This document shows, in pieces, positions 29,914 through 35,705 of a stretch of 35,705 nucleotides of DNA. The notes beneath the pieces were generated by a model. It had not been told where the DNA came from, searched no databases, and saw only the letters and a program-made list of their open reading frames with translations. This DNA comes from Anaerolineae bacterium (GTDB lineage Bacteria; Chloroflexota; Anaerolineae; UBA4142; SHND01): contig JAJVIA010000052.1 in the NCBI GenBank assembly GCA_022072245.1, positions 1 through 35,705 of the forward strand, given 5' to 3'. A program made the translations under genes and the position numbers. Numbering within the stretch: the first letter of the stretch is position 1; every line of letters begins with the position of its first letter.

Positions 29914-30930
29914 GTGAGTTTCGGAACTTTTTTATTACGCCGTTTGATTGGCATCGTGGGCGTTTTGATTGGCGTGTCCATCATTACGTTTGCAATTTCA
30001 CATCTGGCTACGACCGACCCGGCTATCGCCGCGCTGGGCGACCACGCGACCGATGAACAGCTCGCGCAGTTTCGCGCGGAATATGGGCTTGACAAATCGG
30101 CGCCGGAACAATATCTCATTTACGCGCAAAATTTATTGCAAGGCAATCTCGGCGTCAGTATTCGCACGCGCCGCCCCGTCGTCCAAGATTTACTCCAATA
30201 TTTTCCGGCGACGCTGGAACTGGCGATGGCGGCGCTGCTGATTGCGTTATTGATTGGCATTCCGGCGGGGATTTGGTCGGCGGTGTATCGCAATCGTTTG
30301 CCCGATCATCTCGTGCGAATTTTCGCGCTCGTCGGCGGCTCGCTGCCAATTTTTTGGTTGGGTTTGATTGCGGTGGATGTTTTTTATAACGAATGGAGCT
30401 TGCTGCCGGCGGGCGGACGCCTGGACGATTTTTTGCCGCCGCCGCAAAACCTGACCGGCATGTATGTGGTGGACAGTTTATTGACGGGCAATCTCAAGAC
30501 GCTAGAGAATAGTCTCTGGCATTTGATTTTACCCGCTTTAGTGTTGGGTTATTTTTCCACTTCGGTCATTGCGCGCATGATGCGTTCGAGTATGCTCGAA
30601 ACGCTGCCCCAAGATTATTTGCGGACCGCGCGCGCCAAAGGCCTGACCGAGTTTGCCGTCATTATCAAGCACGGCTTTCGCAACGCGTTGATTCCCACCC
30701 TCACCATCATCGGCATCACGTTCGGCAGTTTGCTCGCGGGCGCGGTGCTGACCGAAACCGTCTTTAGTTGGCCCGGATTGGGTTTGTACGCGACGGCTTC
30801 GGCGATTAGTCTCGATTTTCCCGCCGTGATGGGCGTAACGCTGCTCGCCGCGTTGGTGTACATGTTTGGCAATCTGGTCGTGGATATCGCGTACGGTTTT
30901 CTCGACCCGCGCATCCGTCATCCTTCCTGA
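29914..30930 (+). CDS. DppB/OppB-type ABC transporter permease
   Basis: A 338-residue inner-membrane permease. It opens MSFGTFLLRRLIGIVGVLIGVSIITFAISHL, the usual first helix of the OppB family, with the external loop that carries GLDKSAPEQYLIYAQNLLQGNLGVSIRTRRPVVQDL. The EAA loop is DYLRTARAKGLTEFAVIIKHGFRNALIPTLTIIG, the site of ATPase contact. Six hydrophobic helices fit the family. The start is GTG at 29914 without a clear ribosome-binding site, eleven bases after a strong hairpin, so translation may be low relative to the binding protein. It forms the channel with the following permease; no ATPase genes follow. Confidence 0.94.
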   Translation: MSFGTFLLRRLIGIVGVLIGVSIITFAISHLATTDPAIAALGDHATDEQLAQFRAEYGLDKSAPEQYLIYAQNLLQGNLGVSIRTRRPVVQDLLQYFPATLELAMAALLIALLIGIPAGIWSAVYRNRLPDHLVRIFALVGGSLPIFWLGLIAVDVFYNEWSLLPAGGRLDDFLPPPQNLTGMYVVDSLLTGNLKTLENSLWHLILPALVLGYFSTSVIARMMRSSMLETLPQDYLRTARAKGLTEFAVIIKHGFRNALIPTLTIIGITFGSLLAGAVLTETVFSWPGLGLYATASAISLDFPAVMGVTLLAALVYMFGNLVVDIAYGFLDPRIRHPS

Positions 30931-30931
30931 T

Positions 30932-31828
30932 ATGGCGCAAGCAATTTCTCCCGATTTGGACGCGACTTTGACGCCGGCGAGCCATCCGCGCAAACGGCGG
31001 CGTTTGCCCGCGCCCTTGCGCAGTCCGCTGACGATGGCGGGACTCGGCATCATTACCGTTTTTGTCATATTGGCGCTTTTGGCGCCGCTGCTCGCGCCGT
31101 ACGAACCGCAGCAGCAAAAACTTGCGCAGCGTCTGAAACCGCCGACGACGGAACATTTTTTGGGCACCGACCAACTTGGGCGCGATATGTGGAGCCGTCT
31201 GTTGTGGGGCGCGCGCATCTCGCTGACGATTGGGCTGGTCGTCGTTTTATCGGCGGGCATTTTTGGAACCACGCTCGGCTTGATTTCGGGATACGCGGGC
31301 GGCATCGTGGATGAAGCGTTGATGCGGCTCACCGATATTTTCTTTTCATTCCCCGCGTTGATTTTGGCGATGGCGATTGCGGGCGCGCTGGGTCCCAATT
31401 TGGTCAATACGATGATTGCGATTGCGGTGGTTACGTGGCCCGTGTATGCGCGTTTGGCGCGCGCCCAAGTGTTGTCGCTGCGGGAACGCGAATTTATTCA
31501 AGCGGCGATTGCGATTGGCGTGCCGACGCCGCGCGTATTGTGGCGGCATCTCTTGCCCAATTCGCTCGCGCCGCTTTTGGTTCAAGCGAGTTTCGACATG
31601 GGCGCGGCAATTCTGGCGGCGGCGGGTTTGAGTTTCATCGGTTTTGGCGCGCAGCCGCCGACGCCCGAATGGGGCGTGATGATTAGCGAAGGGCGCAAAT
31701 ATGTCGGCACGCAGCCGTGGCTCTCGCTCTTTCCCGCGCTCGCAATTTTAATGACGGTGGCGGCGTTCAATCTCATCGGCGATGGTTTGCGCGACGCGCT
31801 CGACCCGCGTTTGCGCTCCGAGTTGTAG
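30932..31828 (+). CDS. DppC/OppC-type ABC transporter permease
   Basis: A 298-residue permease. A short basic N-terminus (HPRKRRRLPAPLRSP) precedes helix one; the periplasmic segment HFLGTDQLGRDMWSRLLWGARISLTIG is the classical OppC signature. The EAA loop is EFIQAAIAIGVPTPRVLWRHLLPNSLAPLLV, and AAGLSFIGFGAQPPTPEWGVMISEGRKY follows as in the family. The ATG at 30932 is one base after the DppB stop, so translation is likely coupled; a longer frame from 30866 overlaps the upstream gene and is rejected. The next gene is an MFS exporter, so the ATPase subunits must be encoded elsewhere. Confidence 0.95.
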   Translation: MAQAISPDLDATLTPASHPRKRRRLPAPLRSPLTMAGLGIITVFVILALLAPLLAPYEPQQQKLAQRLKPPTTEHFLGTDQLGRDMWSRLLWGARISLTIGLVVVLSAGIFGTTLGLISGYAGGIVDEALMRLTDIFFSFPALILAMAIAGALGPNLVNTMIAIAVVTWPVYARLARAQVLSLREREFIQAAIAIGVPTPRVLWRHLLPNSLAPLLVQASFDMGAAILAAAGLSFIGFGAQPPTPEWGVMISEGRKYVGTQPWLSLFPALAILMTVAAFNLIGDGLRDALDPRLRSEL

Positions 31829-31884
31829 GCGCGCGGCGAAATGATTTGACCTGTTGAAATTTTTTGTAAAAAGGATATAGCGGC

Positions 31885-33120
31885 ATGTCATTGCACCAAT
31901 TCGGAAAATTTTTACGTTCGCCCCAATTCCCTATTTTCATGATTGTGTTTGTGGACGTACTGGGTTTGGGCATTGTGATTCCGGTGCTGCCCCTGTTCGC
32001 GCAAAATCAATTGGGCGCGTCGGCGATGCAGATTACGATTCTCACCTCGATTTTTTTTACCGCGCAATTTTTTGCCGCGCCGTGGTTGGGGCGTTTGTCC
32101 GACCGCGTGGGGCGACGGCCCGTTTTGATTGTGTCCCAAATCGGCACGCTGACGGCGCTGTTGATGAACGCGCTCGCGCCGACCATGTTTTTTCTCTATA
32201 TCTCGCGCATCATTGACGGCGTGACGGGCGGCAACATTACCGTCGCGCAAGCATATCTGGCGGATGTGACGCCCGAAGCGCAGCGCACGCGCGGCATGGG
32301 TCTAATCAGCGCGGCATTTTCGCTAGGTTTCATTTTTGGGCCCGCGTTCGGCGGTTTGCTCGCCGCCCAATTTGGACCGCGCGTGCCGTTTTTTGCCGCC
32401 GCCGTATTTTCGGTCGCGACGATTTTGCTTTCGACTTTTATGCTGCCCGAATCGCTGACGCCCGAAAAACGCAAACACGACCGCGCCGCCGCGCTGCATA
32501 CGCCCAAACGCAGTCAATGGGCTTTGCTGCGCGTCCCTGCCATTGCCTTGATTCTATTGGTCGCTTTTGGCACGCAGTTCAGTTTCTTTTCGTTCCAAAC
32601 GATTTTTGTCTTGTGGGCGGAAAAATTGCTGTTCCCCGGCGAATCGCAAGCGTATGTGACGCAAGCGATTGCGATTGTCATGACGCTGATTGGCATTTTC
32701 GGCGTCATTACTCAAGTGTGGCTGGTGGGGCCGCTGGTGAAACGTTTCGGCGAAGTGCATTTGACGAACGCGGGCAATGCAATGCGTACGCTGGCTTTTG
32801 CGCTGCTGGCGCTATTGCCGACGCTGCCCATCGCGCTGGCGACCATTCCGTTGATGGCAATCGGCGGCGGCATCGCGCTGCCGTCGCTCGTCGCGCTGCT
32901 CACGTTCGTCGCGCCGCCGAGCGAGCGCGGCGGCGTGATCGGCTTGAATCAATCGGCGAACGCGCTGGGCAGTATTTTGGGTCCGCTGCTCGCGGGCTTT
33001 TTGTTTGATACGGTGGACCCGAACGCGCCGATGGTGGCGGCGACAATCTTGATGGGGCTTACAGTCTTGGTGGGCATAAAGTTGTATCGCGCGCCAATCA
33101 CGCGTCCCGAGACGAATTAA
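31885..33120 (+). CDS. MFS transporter, drug:H+ antiporter (TetA/Bmr-like)
   Basis: A 411-residue secondary transporter with about twelve hydrophobic helices. Helix 1 FMIVFVDVLGLGIVIPVLPLFA and the motif A loop WLGRLSDRVGRRPVLIVSQIG between helices 2 and 3 are typical of the 12-TM DHA1 group, as are RIIDGVTGGNITVAQAYLADVTP in helix 4-5 and SLGFIFGPAFGG (motif C-like) in helix 5. Such proteins export drugs or metabolites using the proton gradient; the substrate is unknown. AAAGGAT lies 8-10 bases before the ATG. It starts 56 bp after the OppC permease stop and could be co-transcribed or have its own promoter (TTGACC near 31846). Confidence 0.92.
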   Translation: MSLHQFGKFLRSPQFPIFMIVFVDVLGLGIVIPVLPLFAQNQLGASAMQITILTSIFFTAQFFAAPWLGRLSDRVGRRPVLIVSQIGTLTALLMNALAPTMFFLYISRIIDGVTGGNITVAQAYLADVTPEAQRTRGMGLISAAFSLGFIFGPAFGGLLAAQFGPRVPFFAAAVFSVATILLSTFMLPESLTPEKRKHDRAAALHTPKRSQWALLRVPAIALILLVAFGTQFSFFSFQTIFVLWAEKLLFPGESQAYVTQAIAIVMTLIGIFGVITQVWLVGPLVKRFGEVHLTNAGNAMRTLAFALLALLPTLPIALATIPLMAIGGGIALPSLVALLTFVAPPSERGGVIGLNQSANALGSILGPLLAGFLFDTVDPNAPMVAATILMGLTVLVGIKLYRAPITRPETN

Positions 33121-33217
33121 CCAGACCTTTAAGTTTTGCTCCGCCCGATGTATTCCGCCGCAAAAATCTTTTGACTTGCGCAGAGTAGAGAGATGCGAGC
33201 AGTCAAGTCATTCGCGA

Positions 33218-33247
33218 TTGACGCGTTGGACGCGCTAATGCTACAAT
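33218..33247 (+). promoter_or_regulatory. Promoter giving a predicted leaderless mRNA
   Basis: TTGACG (33218-33223), 18-bp spacer, TACAAT (33242-33247). The expected start, six or seven bases later, falls on the ATG at 33254. Confidence 0.65.
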
Positions 33248-33253
33248 GCGCGC

Positions 33254-33643
33254 ATGGGCAAAAACTCTGCCGCGCGCGGCCATCCGTTTTTATTTTACAG
33301 CATTATTTTCTTTGGGCTCGCCTTGGCGGGCGCATTGGCGCTTTGGTGGATTTTGAAATGGGACGCGGTGTTGACGTGGCTCATTTCAATCACCATTGTC
33401 ACCTTTATCGCCTATCGCTATGATAAAAGCATCGCGGGGTCGGACCGTTTTCGCGTGCCGGAACGCGTTTTACTTTTGCTCGCGTTGGCAGGCGGAACTA
33501 TCGGCGCAATTACGGGAATGTATTTAATCGGCGAACATCACAAAACATCCAAGCGCAGTTTCATGCTACCATTTTTCATTATCCTCATCGTCCAAGCTAT
33601 TGTGGTCGGCATTTATTTTTGGTGGCGTTTTGTCGGACAATAA
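33254..33643 (+). CDS. DUF1294 family membrane protein
   Basis: A 129-residue integral membrane protein with about four helices: FYSIIFFGLALAGALALWWIL, VLTWLISITIVTFIAYRYDKSIA, VLLLLALAGGTIGAITGMYLIG and MLPFFIILIVQAIVVGIYFWW. The middle carries the family pattern: YRYDKSIAGSDRFRVPERVLLLLALAGGTIGAI, then GEHHKTSKRSF, matching the 'rvPE..L..lal.GG..Ga..gm..fhHKt.K..F' signature. The function of DUF1294 is unknown. There is no ribosome-binding site, and the -10 box ends six bases before the ATG, which fits leaderless translation. A bidirectional terminator overlaps the stop codon. Confidence 0.88.
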   Translation: MGKNSAARGHPFLFYSIIFFGLALAGALALWWILKWDAVLTWLISITIVTFIAYRYDKSIAGSDRFRVPERVLLLLALAGGTIGAITGMYLIGEHHKTSKRSFMLPFFIILIVQAIVVGIYFWWRFVGQ

Positions 33644-33673
33644 AAAAACGGGCGGCGCGCCGCCCGTTTTTTT
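33642..33673. terminator. Bidirectional intrinsic terminator
   Basis: A 32-bp palindrome: seven A, then ACGGGCGGCG-type arm (33648-33657), its exact complement (33658-33667) and T residues to 33673. It serves the converging DUF1294 and biotin-carrier genes. Confidence 0.95.
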
Positions 33674-33676
33674 ATT

Positions 33677-34174
33677 TTACGCCAGTTCGACGAGCAATTG
33701 CCCCAGCGTCACGCCTTCGCCCGCGCTCACGTTCACCGAGGCGAGCGTCCCATCGCGCGGCGCGCGAATTTGATTCTCCATCTTCATCGCTTCCAAAATT
33801 AACAACGGTTGGCCCAGCGTCACCGCGTCGCCGACCTGGACAAAAATTTGCGTGACGATGCCCGGAATCGGCGCTTTGACGCGCCCGTCGCCGCTCATCG
33901 GTCGCGCCGCGGCGATTGTCAAATCGCGGATTTGCAGCGCATAGGTTTGGCCGCGCGCATACAAATGCTGCAAATCGCGGTCGAACAAGATTTCGTACGG
34001 CCGGTCGCCGACGACAAGCCATTCGGGCAGCGCAGCCCCTTCGAACCGTTCGGGCGCGCGCACGCGCACCGTTTCGCCGTCCACGCGCACCAGCGTATCG
34101 GCAAAAGCGTCGGGCGGCACATTCCATTCGACCTCAAAGGCGCGCCCATCCAAAAGAACGCGTAATGTATTCAT
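33677..34174 (-). CDS. Biotin carboxyl carrier protein (biotin/lipoyl domain)
   Basis: A 165-residue carrier. The last 75 residues are a biotinyl domain: KAPIPGIVTQIFVQVGDAVTLGQPLLILEAMKMENQIRAP with biotin-accepting K131 in EAMKME, then DGTLASVNVSAGEGVTLGQLLVEL. The first 95 residues (LRVLLDGRAFEVEW..., FDRDLQHLYARGQTY) are beta-rich and resemble the linker region of acyl-CoA carboxylase alpha chains, so this gene and its upstream neighbour look like a split alpha chain. It is translated three bases after the biotin carboxylase stop. It would carry carboxybiotin to a carboxyltransferase, which is not in the window. Confidence 0.93.
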   Translation of the reverse strand: MNTLRVLLDGRAFEVEWNVPPDAFADTLVRVDGETVRVRAPERFEGAALPEWLVVGDRPYEILFDRDLQHLYARGQTYALQIRDLTIAAARPMSGDGRVKAPIPGIVTQIFVQVGDAVTLGQPLLILEAMKMENQIRAPRDGTLASVNVSAGEGVTLGQLLVELA

Positions 34175-34177
34175 AAT

Positions 34178-35650
34178 TTATTCCGGCAAAGCGCGCGCCG
34201 CGCGATGCCACTGCGACATGACGCGCGGCGGTATCGTCGGCTGCGCGGTAGTTTGCGCGCGCGCATACAACAGCGCGGCGGCGACGGCAAAATCGCGCAG
34301 CGTCAAGGCGTCAGTTTCACGCGGCGGCGTTGGCGCCGATACGGTGGAATAATCGCCGCGCGCAAAATCGGGCTGCTGCGCGAATTTTTCAATCCATGAC
34401 GCGTTGGTGGCGATGCCGCCAAAAGAAAGTCCGTGCAGCGCGCGCAACAAACGCGCATAACACGCCGCGCGCGTAGCGTCCCATACCGTCAGTTTGGCAA
34501 TCAACGCGTCGTACGTTTCCGGCGCCACGCAGCCGGTATAAACATACGTGTCCACGCGCGTTTCAGGTCCATTGGGAAAACGTACGCGCACGCGACCGGG
34601 GCTGGGCATGAAATTTTGCTGCGGATCTTGGGCGGTGAGACGGCACAACATGGCGCAGCCGTCGAGGCGCGCCGCGCTCTGCTTGAAACCCAACGGTTCG
34701 CCTGCCGCCAAACGAATTTGTTCGCGCACCAAATCGAGCCGCGTCCGCATTTCGGTCAACGGATGGTCGGTGGTGATGCGCGGTTTGATTTCGGTGAAAT
34801 AAAACGCGCCGCGCGCGTCAATCAAAAATTCAATCGTCACGAGGCCGCGCAGCGCAAACAAACGCGCCAGCGTTAGCGCCGCGTCCCACAATTGCGTCCG
34901 CGCCGCATCGTCCAAACATGGCGCGGGCGATTCTTCGATTACTTTGCGATTGCCTTGCAGCATCGAACCTTCGCGCTCGCCGAGATGTACCAGATTGCCA
35001 AACTGATCCGCCAAAATTTGCACGCCGATTTGATGCGCGGGCAAGATTGCTTTTTCGATAAAGACATGGCGATCGCCGTACACGGCTTGCGCTTCGGCTT
35101 GCGCGCGGCGCACGGTCGGCTCTAGCGTTTCCGCCGAATAGATTACGCGCTCGCCGCGCCCGCGTCCGCCGCGACACGATTTCACGACGACGGGGAAACC
35201 GAGCCGTTCCGCTTCGGCGCGCAGCGCGGGCAACGCTTGGTCGTCCAGAAACGCGCCCGACGCAATTACGGTGGGGATGCCCGCCGCGCGCGCCGCGTCC
35301 AACGTCTCGATTTTAGACAATGCTTGTACGACCGTCGCGTACGGCGGACCGATAAAGGTACAGCCCGCGTCATGGCAGCGTTGAATAAATTCAATATTTT
35401 CGGCGAGAAAGCCGTACCCCGGATGAATCGCGTCGGCGCCTTTGTCGCGCGCGATTTGCAAAACGGCGTCCATGTCGTTGAAACCGCGCGGCGTACGCAG
35501 CAAGACACATTCATCGGCGAGCCGAATGTGCAGCGACGTTTCGTCGGCGGCTTCATACAGCGCCACCGTCGGGATGCCCATTTCGCGGCACGTGCGCGCG
35601 ATGCGGACGGCGATTTCGCCGCGATTGGCGATGAGAATTTTGGAAAACAT
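34178..35650 (-). CDS. Biotin carboxylase-like ATP-grasp protein with altered active site
   Basis: A 490-residue protein with the full biotin carboxylase layout: FSKILIANRGEIAVRIARTC, HPGYGFLAENIEF, an ATP-grasp domain (about 110-310) and a C-terminal domain with SPGRVRVRFPNGPETRVDTYVYTG and YDALIAKLTVWD. Several catalytic positions differ from the E. coli enzyme. The Gly-rich loop GGGGRGM is GGRGRGE (161-167). The ERDCSIQRRHQK block is EREGSMLQGNRK (225-236), losing Cys230, Gln233 and His236 but keeping the Lys. EMNTRIQVEH is EIKPRITTDH (287-296): Asn290 becomes Lys, Glu296 becomes Asp. Arg292 and Arg338 equivalents remain (R291, R337). The partner carrier keeps its biotin lysine. The enzyme may be slow, altered or non-catalytic. 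Confidence 0.9.
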   Translation of the reverse strand: MFSKILIANRGEIAVRIARTCREMGIPTVALYEAADETSLHIRLADECVLLRTPRGFNDMDAVLQIARDKGADAIHPGYGFLAENIEFIQRCHDAGCTFIGPPYATVVQALSKIETLDAARAAGIPTVIASGAFLDDQALPALRAEAERLGFPVVVKSCRGGRGRGERVIYSAETLEPTVRRAQAEAQAVYGDRHVFIEKAILPAHQIGVQILADQFGNLVHLGEREGSMLQGNRKVIEESPAPCLDDAARTQLWDAALTLARLFALRGLVTIEFLIDARGAFYFTEIKPRITTDHPLTEMRTRLDLVREQIRLAAGEPLGFKQSAARLDGCAMLCRLTAQDPQQNFMPSPGRVRVRFPNGPETRVDTYVYTGCVAPETYDALIAKLTVWDATRAACYARLLRALHGLSFGGIATNASWIEKFAQQPDFARGDYSTVSAPTPPRETDALTLRDFAVAAALLYARAQTTAQPTIPPRVMSQWHRAARALPE

Positions 35651-35705
35651 TGTGGGTTAGGGCGATGGTGCGGTAGTGCGTTAGTCGCTTCCACTATTGC
35701 ACTAT
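35651..35705. repeat. Degenerate heptad repeat upstream of the biotin carboxylase-like gene
   Basis: Read on the minus strand, the last 55 bases contain CTAACGC-ACTACCG-CACCATC-GCCCTAA, a run of roughly 7-bp units related to CGCACTA, with GCACTA-like words also at the extreme end. No Shine-Dalgarno sequence is seen before the ATG. The window edge cuts it. Confidence 0.3.

Noticed and set aside
1-35705. CRISPR array, transposase, integrase, phage structural genes or rRNA
   Set aside because: No regularly spaced direct repeats, no terminal inverted repeats with a transposase frame and no conserved rRNA segments were seen. The ERF-like gene alone does not make a prophage.

Overview
The window looks like chromosomal DNA of a GC-rich bacterium, most probably a Chloroflexota member (Anaerolineae-like) known from metagenomes. 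This is an inference. It rests on Thr/Pro- and Ala/Pro-rich linkers after lipoprotein or membrane anchors, on family-1 and family-5 binding proteins of the Chloroflexota style, on a two-component pair in which a response regulator is fused to a thioredoxin-reductase-like flavoprotein, and on the mix of fatty-acid, iron-uptake and carboxylase genes. I saw no rRNA, tRNA, CRISPR array, insertion sequence or prophage block.

Left part (1-8432): the 3' end of a beta-sandwich protein gene; minus-strand genes for an M50 intramembrane protease with CBS domains, a VOC protein and an ERF-like single-strand annealing protein with a long structured leader; then plus-strand genes for an acetamidase/formamidase-family hydrolase, a TPMT-like methyltransferase, a REC-glutaredoxin-like-flavoprotein fusion, its partner cNMP-binding histidine kinase, and a CoA-binding protein.

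Centre (8486-17353): a minus-strand operon rpsF-ssb-rpsR followed, past a terminator, by a membrane-anchored parvulin foldase. Divergent to it runs a plus-strand fatty-acid operon: TetR-family regulator, cysteine-free peroxiredoxin-like protein, acyl-CoA ligase, enoyl-CoA hydratase, acyl-CoA dehydrogenase. The shared 352-bp control region carries two back-to-back promoters, a 20-bp operator at the TetR start site and two copies of a 15-bp palindrome. A converging endonuclease III gene closes this part.

Right part (17386-35705): an Fe(III)-type ABC uptake operon on the minus strand (binding lipoprotein, fused permease with a roughly 200-residue membrane insertion, ATPase); a divergent adenosylcobalamin-type enzyme of unassigned substrate; a secreted beta-propeller/CXXCH/discoidin-like protein; a small lipoprotein; an oligopeptide-type ABC operon without ATPase genes (binding lipoprotein plus two permeases) behind a consensus promoter and a long leader; an MFS exporter; a DUF1294 membrane protein predicted to be leaderless; and a biotin carboxyl carrier/biotin carboxylase pair whose carboxylase has unusual active-site substitutions.

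Regulatory structure recurs through the window. Three genes start directly behind a hairpin plus U-tract with little or no Shine-Dalgarno sequence. Both transporter operons carry a perfect long palindrome between the binding-protein stop and the permease start. The ERF-like gene, the response-regulator gene and the family-5 binding-protein gene have leaders full of stable hairpins. No single locus is an obviously new defence or mobile system. The best candidates for something undescribed are the B12 enzyme, the permease insertion, the degenerate biotin carboxylase and the hairpin leaders.
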